Shown here one piece after another: positions 1 to 8,379 of a DNA stretch of 64,000 nt. The stretch is taken from positions 41,886 through 105,885 of the forward strand of contig CACIPU010000001.1 of NCBI GenBank assembly GCA_902588625.1, given 5' to 3'. The notes under the pieces were generated by a model. That model was not told the origin of the DNA, did not search any database, and saw only the letters and a list, made by a program, of their open reading frames with translations. The translations under genes and the position numbers were made by a program. This DNA is from an uncultured Pelagibacteraceae bacterium. GTDB taxonomy: Bacteria > Pseudomonadota > Alphaproteobacteria > Pelagibacterales > Pelagibacteraceae. Positions within the stretch are counted from its first letter, which is position 1. Each line of letters starts with the position of its first letter.

Positions 1-280
1 TTAAAAAATATTGATAATAAATGTCATCACCCTTTGCACTTTTTATTTTTTGACTTATAACTTTTTCCTTTTCTATGGACTGTATTTTGTCTGAAAAGTT
101 TTGGACTGTTCCATCTTTTGCTTTTAATTCTACTTCAATTACATTTTTTTCAATATTAATTACGTAGTTTCCAGTTACAACATTATTTATTTTACATCCT
201 TGAAAAGCATAAATTTCTGCTAAGCTTAAATTGTAACAAAAGAAGAAGTTTACAAAGATTATTAAAAAAAATTTTTTCAT
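1..280 (-). CDS. Exported hypothetical protein, C-terminus cut by window edge
   Basis: An ATG at 278-280 on the minus strand opens a frame that runs without a stop to base 2, so at least 93 residues are encoded and the 3' end lies outside the window. The first 21 residues are a plausible signal peptide (MKKFF..., hydrophobic core, then SLA before EIYAF). The exported part has one cysteine (FQGCK) and is lysine-rich. I do not recognise the family. The opposite-strand promoter at 329-356 faces away from it. Role unknown; a small periplasmic protein is the best description. Confidence 0.6.
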   Translation of the reverse strand, partial: MKKFFLIIFVNFFFCYNLSLAEIYAFQGCKINNVVTGNYVINIEKNVIEVELKAKDGTVQNFSDKIQSIEKEKVISQKIKSAKGDDIYYQYFL

Positions 281-328
281 TTTAAATAAATTTATAATAT
301 GTGTTGTATTATTAAACCATTAATTAGT

Positions 329-356
329 TTGAATAGTCTACTTTTTCGATTATAAT
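329..356 (+). promoter_or_regulatory. Sigma-70 type promoter for the 16-codon ORF
   Basis: TTGAAT at 329-334 and a perfect TATAAT at 351-356 are separated by 16 bases. The predicted transcript would start near base 363 and have a leader of about 35 bases before the ATG at 398. This is one of the best promoter matches in the window. Confidence 0.65.
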
Positions 357-397
357 GAAATTTATTGATTCTAAACTTTAACAAAAGGAGGCAAATT

Positions 398-448
398 ATG
401 ATCTGGGTCGCAGCAGCAGTTGTAGTAGTATGGTACATGAATAAATAG
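398..448 (+). CDS. 16-residue hydrophobic micro-protein
   Basis: The ORF encodes MIWVAAAVVVVWYMNK and then TAG. An eight-base perfect Shine-Dalgarno (AAAGGAGG, ending at 391) sits six bases before the ATG, and a near-consensus promoter lies upstream. Few starts in this window have such a ribosome site. The peptide is nearly all aliphatic or aromatic with a short charged tail (NK), enough for one short membrane-spanning or membrane-inserted helix. Its stop abuts the stop of the convergent peptidase gene. I do not know this peptide. The signals support expression; the function is unknown. The alternative is a regulatory leader RNA that happens to contain an ORF. Confidence 0.6.
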   Translation: MIWVAAAVVVVWYMNK

Positions 449-1183
449 TTAACTAATTCTTTTTATTCTAAGTACATTTAAATTTGCAGTTTTATAAATT
501 CTGTCTATTGTATCTTTTATAGACATTATTATAGTTTTTTTTAAAGGACCATATGCGTGTATCAAACTCTTTTTAGAAAGAGCAATTGCAACATGTCCTT
601 TCCAAAAAATTAAATCATTTTTTCTAATATTTTCAATATTTACATTTTTTTTGAAAAACTTTATCTGGTCTTTTGTATCGCGAGGACAGTATTGATTGTT
701 GTAATTAAAAAACACCTGCACAAGACCAGAACAATCTATACCAGTAAAATGTTTTCCTCCCCATTTATATTTTACCCCTGAAAATTTTTTAATATCGTTG
801 AATACGTCTCGATTTCTAAAATTTATTTTTTTTAAATCTTTTTTTTGTATCCAAAATTTTTCAAATTTATAAAAACTAGATTTTTTTTTTACTACTTGAA
901 TCCTAGATCCAAAACTAAGTTTTGTATTAATTTTAAATTTTAGGTTAGGTTTAGAATATATTTTTGCAAACAATTTACTTACCTTATGAGTATTTTTTTT
1001 ATCTAAGAGAAAATTCTTTCTGATAATAAAACCTTTGTAATTATCCATATTATTTTTGATTTTAAGCCATTTTCCATTATTTTTTATAATTTTAAATGTA
1101 TCCCCGTATAAAATTTGAGTAACTACTTTTGAATTAAGATTTTTTTTTTTATATACGTTTATGAAAGATATATTGCTTTTCAC
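449..1183 (-). CDS. NlpC/P60 (C40) cysteine peptidase with N-terminal SH3 domains
   Basis: This 244-residue protein has two bacterial SH3-like segments (about residues 1-60 and 61-118) followed by an NlpC/P60 catalytic domain. The likely triad is Cys151 (in GIDCSGL), His197 (in GHVAI) and His209 (in LIHAYG). Family members cut gamma-D-Glu-DAP or related bonds in peptidoglycan peptides. There is no signal peptide, so it is probably cytoplasmic, as in the YkfC-type enzymes that process recycled murein peptides. The start is GTG at 1181-1183, overlapping the TGA of the upstream AmpG-like gene (GTGA), which indicates translational coupling. The link with AmpG supports a recycling role; exact specificity is inferred. 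Confidence 0.85.
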   Translation of the reverse strand: MKSNISFINVYKKKNLNSKVVTQILYGDTFKIIKNNGKWLKIKNNMDNYKGFIIRKNFLLDKKNTHKVSKLFAKIYSKPNLKFKINTKLSFGSRIQVVKKKSSFYKFEKFWIQKKDLKKINFRNRDVFNDIKKFSGVKYKWGGKHFTGIDCSGLVQVFFNYNNQYCPRDTKDQIKFFKKNVNIENIRKNDLIFWKGHVAIALSKKSLIHAYGPLKKTIIMSIKDTIDRIYKTANLNVLRIKRIS

Positions 1184-2550
1184 TGCAATTTAATTTTTTT
1201 TCTAATAAACCAAAGGCAAATTAATGAAGGTATTACCATTATAGCTGTTATTATAAAAAACGTTCCCCAATCACCATTTAGCCAATCAACGAGTGCACCA
1301 GAAGATGCAGCCAATGTAGTTCTTCCGGCTGTACCAATAGAAGCTAATAGTGCATATTGAGTAGCTGTATAAGTTCTATCAACTAGTAATGAAATAAAAG
1401 CAACAAATGCAACAGTAGCGAAAGCAGCGGCCATATCATCAAAAATTACTGCTATTGCAAAAAGCCATTCAGATTTACCTGACCATGCTAGAATTGAAAA
1501 TAAAATATTTGTCGACGCCATCAGTATTCCAGAAATGAACATAGCTTTAATAACACCTGAGCGAATAGCAAACAAACCCCCCAAAAGAGTAAATACAACT
1601 GTAGTTATCCAACCCAACCCTTTAGAGTAAAGAGCGATATCAGATTTTGAAAAACCAATTTCTTTATAAAATATTATTGACATTCTCCCAAGAAAGGCTT
1701 CTCCTATTTTAAAAAGAAAAACAAAACCAAGTATACCTAAAGCAATTTTAAAACCATTTTTTTTGAAAAAACTTAGTATTGGTCCAGCAATTGTGCCGCT
1801 AGCCCAAGCAATTGATTTAGTAGCCAAATTAGAAGAACCTAATTTTTGCTCAATCATTTTTTCAGTTTCTTTTTGAGACTCCTGTCTTTCGTTTAATTGC
1901 GGTTCATGAACAAACATTAAGCCAATGTTACAAGCAATCACAACAACTCCTAGTACTAAGAATGTAATCTGCCAATAGTTTTCAAAGCCAATATTCTGAA
2001 AGTATTCAGCAGCATTTAAAGCAATTACTCCTCCTAATTTATATCCTGTCCACCAACCAACGACAGCAATTGCTGCCCCTGCTTGCATTGATTTACCTTC
2101 ATTCTCACCTATCTGTTCAATTCTTAAAGCGTCTACAGTAATATCTTGAGTAGCTGATGCGATTGCTACTATCAAACCAATTGTGATTACCAAAGCTAAA
2201 TTTGTTACTGGATCTATTACACTCCAGCATATTAAACTTATCAGTATGGCGCTCTGCATCAATACAATCCAACTCCGACGGTGGCCAATTTTATTAGTTA
2301 GCAGTGGTATACGAATTCTATCTATTATCGGGGCCCACAAGTAATTAAACGCATATACTGCAAAAATTAAACCTGCCCATCCAATTGTACTTCTGCTTAA
2401 ACCATCTTCTTTTAACCACAAACTTAAACTGCTACCGATAATAACCCAAGGAAATCCACTTATGATTCCAAGCAAAAGAATTCTAGCCATTCTTTTTTCA
2501 AAATAAACAGCAAATGTTTCTGAAAGCGTTTGTTTTTTGTATATTTCCAT
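1180..2550 (-). CDS. ampG: AmpG-like MFS permease (muropeptide uptake family)
   Basis: This is a 456-residue membrane protein with about 12-14 hydrophobic segments and the AmpG/PAT branch pattern of the major facilitator superfamily. Visible signs are an N-terminal GISGFPWVIIGSSL segment, a WAPIIDR loop, and TQDITVDALRIE in the fourth or fifth helix. AmpG carries GlcNAc-anhydroMurNAc peptides from the periplasm into the cytoplasm. The following gene is a cytoplasmic NlpC/P60 peptidase that overlaps by four bases, which fits peptidoglycan recycling. Other PAT members carry acetyl-CoA or siderophore-like substrates, so the substrate is not proven. trkH lies 16 bases upstream on the same strand. 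Confidence 0.8.
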   Translation of the reverse strand: MEIYKKQTLSETFAVYFEKRMARILLLGIISGFPWVIIGSSLSLWLKEDGLSRSTIGWAGLIFAVYAFNYLWAPIIDRIRIPLLTNKIGHRRSWIVLMQSAILISLICWSVIDPVTNLALVITIGLIVAIASATQDITVDALRIEQIGENEGKSMQAGAAIAVVGWWTGYKLGGVIALNAAEYFQNIGFENYWQITFLVLGVVVIACNIGLMFVHEPQLNERQESQKETEKMIEQKLGSSNLATKSIAWASGTIAGPILSFFKKNGFKIALGILGFVFLFKIGEAFLGRMSIIFYKEIGFSKSDIALYSKGLGWITTVVFTLLGGLFAIRSGVIKAMFISGILMASTNILFSILAWSGKSEWLFAIAVIFDDMAAAFATVAFVAFISLLVDRTYTATQYALLASIGTAGRTTLAASSGALVDWLNGDWGTFFIITAIMVIPSLICLWFIRKKIKLQ

Positions 2551-2566
2551 AACTTACTTACATTTA

Positions 2567-4018
2567 TCAATTTTTCCAAAATGAAGGAAAAAATAAAACC
2601 AATATGGCAAAGAGCTCAAGCCTACCAAGAAGCATTCCTAAACACAAACTTAATTTAGAAAAATTAGGTAAATCACTAAAATTACCAGTTGGTCCAATAA
2701 TATCGCCAAGTCCAGGGCCAACATTTGATATAGCAGAAGCAGACCCTGATATTGCTGTAACAAAATCTAAACCATCTATAGATAGTATTGCAGCTAAAAC
2801 AAAAAAAATAAAAAAATAAAGAAAAACAAATGTTATTATTGAATATATAAAAGTATTATCAATTTTTTCATTATTATACTTTATAGAAAATATACCACGG
2901 GGATAAACTAACTTTTTTATTTGATTTATTATAAACATACCTAAGATTTGAAATCTAAAAATTTTAATTCCACAAGTAGTTGATCCAGCACACCCACCTA
3001 TAAACATTAAGAAAAGAAAAAAAATTAATGGGAATTTTCCCCAAGCACTAAAATCAGATGTAACATAGCCAGTTCCTGATAAAATCGATACTACATTAAA
3101 AGCAGATATTCTTAAATTTTCCAGAAATTCATATTCAAGGTTACTAAACATTAAGTAAAAAAACATTAGTGAAATAGAAATAATTACAATATATAAAAGA
3201 CCTTTAATTTGAGCATCTTTAAAAAAAATTTTTTTATTGCCTTTTATAAATTTTAAATATGCAATAAATGGGACACTTCCTAAAATTATAAAAATTATTG
3301 AAACTATTTCAATTTTGGAGTTTTGAAAATAACCAATCGACTCACTATAAGTTGAGAATCCTCCTGTAGCTATTGTAGTCATTGAATGTGCAACACTATC
3401 AAACATGTTCATGCCTGCAGATAAATATGCGGCGGCGCAAGCAAAAGTTAAAATTAGGTATATTGAAAAAATTATCAAAGTCACTTCTCTCGTCTTGGGT
3501 AAAATTTTTTCTGCAACATCTGGGCTTTGGTCTTTTTTAAATAATTGCATACCTCCTACATTAAGTAATGGTAATATAGTTATTGCCATTACTATTACAC
3601 CTATACCGCCTAACCATTGTAAAATTGCTCTCCAAATAAGAATACTTTTTGGAGCGTTATCTAAATTAGAAATGATAGTTGATCCAGTAGTTGTTATTCC
3701 TGACATGCTTTCAAAAAAAGCATCAATTATTGTCAAATCAAGAGAACTAAAAAAAAAGGGTAATGAACCAAAAAATGCAATACTAATCCAGGATAAAGCT
3801 GTTAAAAGAAAGGCTTGTTGCAAATTCAATTTTCTCTTTTCCTCTAGGTTAGTAAGAACTAGAAGTATACCAATAAATGTTGTTAGTGAAGCTGAAGACA
3901 AAAAAGTGCTATTTTTTTCATGGTACATATATTCAATTAAAAAAGGTACTAGCATGGATATCCCTAATATTATTAGAAGAACACCAATAGCAAAGAAAAC
4001 TGTCTTGTTATTATTCAT
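2567..4018 (-). CDS. trkH: TrkH-family potassium uptake channel subunit
   Basis: This 483-residue integral membrane protein is the K+-translocating subunit of Trk/Ktr-type uptake systems. All four pore-loop signatures are visible: TTTGST (109-114), ATGGFS (217-222), SGTGYV (314-319) and SNVGPG (431-436). The CAGSTTCGIK segment near 343-352 is the membrane gating loop region of the family. The length is normal. The regulatory NAD-binding partner TrkA is not in this window. It heads a three-gene minus-strand run with ampG and the NlpC/P60 gene, spaced by 16 bases from ampG. The upstream 100 bases are shared with divergent lysK. Confidence 0.92.
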   Translation of the reverse strand: MNNNKTVFFAIGVLLIILGISMLVPFLIEYMYHEKNSTFLSSASLTTFIGILLVLTNLEEKRKLNLQQAFLLTALSWISIAFFGSLPFFFSSLDLTIIDAFFESMSGITTTGSTIISNLDNAPKSILIWRAILQWLGGIGVIVMAITILPLLNVGGMQLFKKDQSPDVAEKILPKTREVTLIIFSIYLILTFACAAAYLSAGMNMFDSVAHSMTTIATGGFSTYSESIGYFQNSKIEIVSIIFIILGSVPFIAYLKFIKGNKKIFFKDAQIKGLLYIVIISISLMFFYLMFSNLEYEFLENLRISAFNVVSILSGTGYVTSDFSAWGKFPLIFFLFLMFIGGCAGSTTCGIKIFRFQILGMFIINQIKKLVYPRGIFSIKYNNEKIDNTFIYSIITFVFLYFFIFFVLAAILSIDGLDFVTAISGSASAISNVGPGLGDIIGPTGNFSDLPNFSKLSLCLGMLLGRLELFAILVLFFPSFWKN

Positions 4019-4118
4019 TTTGGGATTGAAGAGTATTTAAAAATAATCGAAATTCAACATAATAAGACCTTAATTATATCTATATTTTACTAATAAAATT
4101 TAATAAATCTTTTATATC

Positions 4119-5681
4119 GTGATTGATAAATCAATAATTCAAGCTACTAATTCTTGGCCATTTGTGGAAGCTAGAAGATTAATTAAAGATAGACAAAAAA
4201 TCTTTGAAAAAAAAGGAAAAATTATTTTACAAACAGGTTATGGTCCAAGTGGATTACCCCATATCGGCACATTTGCAGAGGTAGCTAGAACCTCAATGAT
4301 GGTTAATGCAATTAAACAACTTGTAGACATTCCTACAGAGATAATAACTTTTTCGGATGATATGGATGGTTTACGAAAAGTTCCAGAGAATATACCAAAC
4401 AAAGATATTCTAGAAAAAAATTTACACATGCCACTAACTAGCATACCTGATCCATTTAAAAAATATAAAAGTTTTGGTGAGCATAATAATGAAATGTTAA
4501 AAAATTTTTTGAACGAATTTAAGTTTAATTATGTTTTTAAAAGCTCAACAGAAATGTATAAAAATGGAATTTTTAACCAAACTTTACTTCTGGTTTTAGA
4601 AAAATATGAACAAATTATGGAAATTATATTACCCACATTAGGTAAAGTTAGACAAAAAACTTATAGTCCATTTTTGCCAATATGTAATAAAACAGGAAAA
4701 GTTTTAGAAGTTCCAATAATAGAAATAGATAAAAAGAATGGAAAAATAATTTATAAAAATGAAAATAAAAAAGAAGAAATGGAGGTAACAAACGGAAAAT
4801 GTAAACTACAATGGAAAGCCGATTGGGCCTTAAGGTGGTATACCTTTGATGTAGATTATGAAATGTATGGAAAAGATTTAACTGAAAGTGCAATACTCTC
4901 AAATAAAATATGTAAAGTTTTGGGGAAAAGGGGCCCAAATGGCTTTGCGTATGAATTATTTCTTGACGAAAAAGGAGAAAAAATTTCAAAGTCTAAAGGA
5001 AATGGAATTACCATTGAGCAATGGTTAAAATATGCATCACCAGAAAGTCTATCTTTGTATATGTATCAAAATCCAAAAAGAGCTAAAAAACTATATGCAG
5101 ACGTTGTTCCAAAAGCAGTTGATGAATATTTAACTTGTATTGATAAATTTAGTGCTCAAGATTTAAAAACACAGCTTTTAAATCCTGTTTGGCACATTCA
5201 CAATGGAAAACCTCCAAATGAAAAATCTATTATGCCATTTTCGGTTTTGTTAAATTTGGTAGGAACTAGTAATGCTTCAGATAAAGAAACGTTATGGAAA
5301 TTTATTAAAAAATATAAAAAAGATATTAATATTTCTGAACACCCAATTTTTGATCAACTTGTAGAATATGCATTAAAATATTTTAAAGATATAGTTCAAC
5401 CAAATAAAAAATTTAGAAAACCAAATGATAAAGAAAAGAAAGCTTTACAAGATTTGATTAAAAGACTTAAAGATTGTAAGGATCATACAGATCCCGAAAC
5501 TATACAATCAATTGTGTATTCAGTGGGTAAAGATAATGGTTATAAAGACAATTTAAGAGAATGGTTTAAAGCGATTTATGAAATAATTTTTGGAGATGAA
5601 GATGGTCCCCGAATGGGTTTCTTCATAAGTTTTTTTGGTATTAAAGAAACAATTGAATTAATTAATAAATATATTAAATAA
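4119..5681 (+). CDS. lysS: Lysyl-tRNA synthetase, class I
   Basis: This 520-residue enzyme charges tRNA-Lys. It is the class I (archaeal/alphaproteobacterial, LysK) form: the HIGH-like motif is PHIG at 47-50 in a GPSGLPHIG context, and the KMSKS motif is KISKS at 288-292. The C-terminal half is the helical anticodon-binding part. The start is GTG at 4119, after an A/T-rich 100-base gap shared with divergent trkH. Its stop TAA overlaps the ATG of pyrD by one base. Class I LysRS is normal in many Alphaproteobacteria, so it is not a sign of recent transfer. Confidence 0.95.
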   Translation: MIDKSIIQATNSWPFVEARRLIKDRQKIFEKKGKIILQTGYGPSGLPHIGTFAEVARTSMMVNAIKQLVDIPTEIITFSDDMDGLRKVPENIPNKDILEKNLHMPLTSIPDPFKKYKSFGEHNNEMLKNFLNEFKFNYVFKSSTEMYKNGIFNQTLLLVLEKYEQIMEIILPTLGKVRQKTYSPFLPICNKTGKVLEVPIIEIDKKNGKIIYKNENKKEEMEVTNGKCKLQWKADWALRWYTFDVDYEMYGKDLTESAILSNKICKVLGKRGPNGFAYELFLDEKGEKISKSKGNGITIEQWLKYASPESLSLYMYQNPKRAKKLYADVVPKAVDEYLTCIDKFSAQDLKTQLLNPVWHIHNGKPPNEKSIMPFSVLLNLVGTSNASDKETLWKFIKKYKKDINISEHPIFDQLVEYALKYFKDIVQPNKKFRKPNDKEKKALQDLIKRLKDCKDHTDPETIQSIVYSVGKDNGYKDNLREWFKAIYEIIFGDEDGPRMGFFISFFGIKETIELINKYIK

Positions 5682-6727
5682 TGTTTTCTATTTTCAAACC
5701 TTTTTTGTTTAGTCTAGATCCGGAAGCAGCACATAATCTGGCTATTAAATCACTTAAATTTAATCCACTTCCTAAAAAAATATTTGAGGTTGAGGATGAA
5801 CAAATGTTAAATGTTAACCTTCTAGGAAAAAAATTTTCTAATCCAATAGGTCTGGCAGCAGGATTTGATAAAAGCGCTGAGGCATTTAATTCATTGTTAA
5901 AATTAGGATTCGGATTTGTAGAAGTTGGTACTGTCACGCCCAAAAAACAGTTAGGAAATCCTAAACCAAGAATTTTTCGTTTGGAAGATGATGATGCATT
6001 AATTAATAGACTGGGTTTTAACAACGATGGTATGGAGATAATTAAAAATCGAATTAAATTAGAAAAAAAAGAAGGTATACTAGGAATTAATATTGGACCC
6101 AATAAAGATACAAAAAATCAAAAAGAGGATTTTTGTGTAGGACTAAAAAAATTTTATGATATTGCGGATTATATTACAATTAATATTTCTTCACCGAATA
6201 CAGAAGGATTGAGAGACTTTCACGAACAAGAAAAATTGATAGATTTATTATCCGCTCTTAATAAAATAAAGGAAGATGTAAAAACGCAAATTCCACTGTT
6301 GTTAAAGATTTCACCTGATATTAAATATGATTATATATCTGAAATAATTGATGTAGCTAACAAAAGTAAAATCTCTGCAATAATACTTACAAACACTACT
6401 AATGCTAATAGAGATAGACTTTCAAGCAAACAGAGAGAAGAAAGAGGAGGTCTTTCAGGAGAGCCGTTACAAGAAATTTCAACAAATATAATCAAAAAGT
6501 TTTACAAAAAATTAGACGGTAAAATTCCTATTATTGGTGTTGGGGGAATTAATTCTGGCAAATCTGCTTATGAAAAAATTATTGCTGGTGCTAGCTTGTT
6601 ACAAATTTACACTGGACTTGTTTATAAAGGACCCACTGTAGCAAAGGATATTAAAAAAGAATTAATTGAAATTTTAAAATCTGAAAAAATAAATAATATA
6701 GAAGATGCCGTTGGAAAAGGTATTTGA
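5681..6727 (+). CDS. pyrD: Dihydroorotate dehydrogenase (quinone), class 2
   Basis: This 348-residue flavoprotein oxidises dihydroorotate to orotate in pyrimidine synthesis, passing electrons to ubiquinone at the inner membrane. The N-terminal helical segment (FSIFKPFLFSLDPE...) is the membrane-associated extension that defines class 2. The catalytic-serine motif SSPNTEGLR and FMN-binding stretches (GLAAGFDK, GVGGI, YTGLVYKGP) are present. It is coupled to lysK by a one-base TAATG overlap. It meets the convergent ccdA gene with no base between the two stop codons (6727/6728). Confidence 0.95.
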   Translation: MFSIFKPFLFSLDPEAAHNLAIKSLKFNPLPKKIFEVEDEQMLNVNLLGKKFSNPIGLAAGFDKSAEAFNSLLKLGFGFVEVGTVTPKKQLGNPKPRIFRLEDDDALINRLGFNNDGMEIIKNRIKLEKKEGILGINIGPNKDTKNQKEDFCVGLKKFYDIADYITINISSPNTEGLRDFHEQEKLIDLLSALNKIKEDVKTQIPLLLKISPDIKYDYISEIIDVANKSKISAIILTNTTNANRDRLSSKQREERGGLSGEPLQEISTNIIKKFYKKLDGKIPIIGVGGINSGKSAYEKIIAGASLLQIYTGLVYKGPTVAKDIKKELIEILKSEKINNIEDAVGKGI

Positions 6728-7444
6728 TTAACCAATTTTTCCCAAAGAAGGGAAATACTCCAAAATAAAAAAACCTAGGATTTGTAAATGGCCAGTTAAA
6801 ATAGCTATTCCAGTTAATAATAAAATAATCCCACCAGCTTTTATTATTATTGGCATATATTTTTTAAAACTCTTAGAAAAAAATAAGAATTTATTGATTA
6901 AAACACCAGAAACAATAAAAGGTATAGCCAATCCCAGAGAATAAGCTGAAAGTAAAAATATACTTTTAATTATACTTTCTTCTATCGTAGCCATTACTAG
7001 TATCGAGCCAAGAATAGGACCTATACATGGCGTCCAACCGAAACCAAATGCTGCACCTACTATAAAAGGGAAAGCTAAACTGTCATTATATTTATTAGTA
7101 AAAATTCTTATATCTTTATTCATAAACTTAAAGTTAAAAATTCCAATAATTTGTGCTGAAAAAAAAATTATTATTATACCAGCAACAATTCTAAGAATTT
7201 CGGAGTTATTTAAAAAAAAACTCCCAAGTAGAGAAGCCGCAGATCCCAAAATTATAAAGACAAGAGAAAAACCTAATGTAAAAAAAACTGTCCTAATTAC
7301 CACGTAATTTTTTTTTTTTTCCAAAAGTTCTTCCAAAGAAGAACCTGAAATATACGAAATATAACCAGGAATTAAGGGGAGAACACAAGGTGATAAAAAG
7401 CTAATTATTCCTGCTAAAAATGCTATAGATAATGAGACATTCAT
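6728..7444 (-). CDS. ccdA: CcdA/DsbD-type thiol electron transporter
   Basis: This 238-residue protein has about six membrane helices and the two conserved cysteine motifs of CcdA, one in FLSPCVLPLIPG near the N-terminus and one in GWTPCIGPILG at mid-protein. The family moves reducing equivalents from cytoplasmic thioredoxin across the inner membrane, usually to keep apocytochrome c cysteines reduced for haem attachment. This suits an organism with the cytochrome c oxidase locus at 58054-63848. The coding strand carries a 13-base A run (T run at 7308-7320 on the + strand) that encodes the KKKN segment near residue 45. Confidence 0.9.
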   Translation of the reverse strand: MNVSLSIAFLAGIISFLSPCVLPLIPGYISYISGSSLEELLEKKKNYVVIRTVFFTLGFSLVFIILGSAASLLGSFFLNNSEILRIVAGIIIIFFSAQIIGIFNFKFMNKDIRIFTNKYNDSLAFPFIVGAAFGFGWTPCIGPILGSILVMATIEESIIKSIFLLSAYSLGLAIPFIVSGVLINKFLFFSKSFKKYMPIIIKAGGIILLLTGIAILTGHLQILGFFILEYFPSLGKIG

Positions 7445-7457
7445 TTAATATATTCTC

Positions 7458-7486
7458 TTGATTCCATTTCTTTCTACATCTATATA
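7458..7486 (+). promoter_or_regulatory. Promoter for rpmB
   Basis: TTGATT at 7458-7463 and TATATA at 7481-7486 are spaced by 17 bases. The predicted start near 7493 gives a very short leader before the rpmB ATG at 7505. It lies in the 60-base gap between divergent ccdA and rpmB. Confidence 0.5.
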
Positions 7487-7504
7487 CAGCATAGGAAATT
7501 TAAT

Positions 7505-7783
7505 ATGTCAAAAAAATGCGAACTAACAGGAAAGTCTCCCCTAAAAGGTCATAAAGTTAGCCATGCTAATAATAAGGTTAAAAGGAAATTTTTTCCTAAT
7601 CTAAAAAAGGTTACTTTTAAAAGCAATATATTAAAAAGAAATATTAAACTTAGTGTTAGTAATTCAGCATTAAGAACAGTTGATTATAAAGGAGGTTTAG
7701 ATTTTTTTTTAAAGAGCGCAAAGTCTTTCAATCTATCTCCTAAGGCAAAAAAACTTAAAAGTAAAATAATTGCAAAATTCTAA
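7505..7783 (+). CDS. rpmB: Ribosomal protein bL28
   Basis: This is a 92-residue large-subunit ribosomal protein. It opens with the typical CELTGKSPLKGHKVSHANNKVKR region (a TGK..GN/H-VSHAN pattern) and has the RPN-like FFPNLKKV segment. The length is in the normal 70-100 range. The queuosine-transporter gene starts eight bases downstream on the same strand, and in many Alphaproteobacteria rpmB lies close to the cobS/cobT pair seen just beyond. Confidence 0.95.
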   Translation: MSKKCELTGKSPLKGHKVSHANNKVKRKFFPNLKKVTFKSNILKRNIKLSVSNSALRTVDYKGGLDFFLKSAKSFNLSPKAKKLKSKIIAKF

Positions 7784-7791
7784 TATATTAA

Positions 7792-8379
7792 ATGATTAAA
7801 ATAAAAAATAGATTTTTTTTTATTTTAGCATTTTTTATGGCGTTAACAGTTGCGCTATCTAATTATCTAGTACAATTTCCAGTTAACTATTTTAACCTTC
7901 AAGATATATTTACTTATGGAGCTTTTACCTACCCAGTAGCTTTTTTGATTACTGATTTGACAAATCGGAGATATGGCAAATTGGTAGCAAGAAAAATTGT
8001 TTATATAGGATTTATTTTAGGTATATTTTTAACATTATATTTTTCAACAGATTTTTCAAATTTAGTTTCAAAAAGAATAGCAATTGCGTCTGGAAGTGCT
8101 TTTTTAATTGCACAATTACTTGATGTGCAGGTATTTGACAAGTTTAGAAGAAAAGTTTGGTTTTTAGCACCACTTATCTCTTCATTGATTGGATCTACAG
8201 TTGATACATTTTTATTTTTTTCGATTGCATTTTATGGAACAGGTATAAATTGGGTAACCTTATCTCTTGGAGACTTACTCATTAAAATATTGGTTACTAT
8301 AGCAATGTTAATACCTTTTAGAATTTTGCTTTCTAGCGTAAATGAAATTACAAAAATAAAAAAAAATTTTAATGTATAG
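7792..8379 (+). CDS. YhhQ/VUT-family queuosine precursor transporter
   Basis: This 195-residue membrane protein has about six hydrophobic helices and the family hallmark segment [18 protein letters not shown] near residues 46-63. YhhQ members import 7-cyano- or 7-deazaguanine precursors for the queuosine wobble modification of tRNA. Uptake would spare de novo synthesis, a plausible economy in a streamlined genome. It follows rpmB by eight bases, and its 3' end overlaps the 3' end of convergent cobT by 11 bases. Substrate is inferred from the family. Confidence 0.85.
   Translation: MIKIKNRFFFILAFFMALTVALSNYLVQFPVNYFNLQDIFTYGAFTYPVAFLITDLTNRRYGKLVARKIVYIGFILGIFLTLYFSTDFSNLVSKRIAIASGSAFLIAQLLDVQVFDKFRRKVWFLAPLISSLIGSTVDTFLFFSIAFYGTGINWVTLSLGDLLIKILVTIAMLIPFRILLSSVNEITKIKKNFNV

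Noticed and set aside
3405..4040. 211-codon open frame on the plus strand
   Set aside because: It lies wholly antisense to trkH, whose four pore motifs prove the minus-strand frame. The translated product has no recognisable features.
4648..4989. 113-codon minus-strand frame within lysK
   Set aside because: Antisense to a well-supported synthetase domain; Leu/Phe-rich product reflects the complement of a Lys-rich gene.
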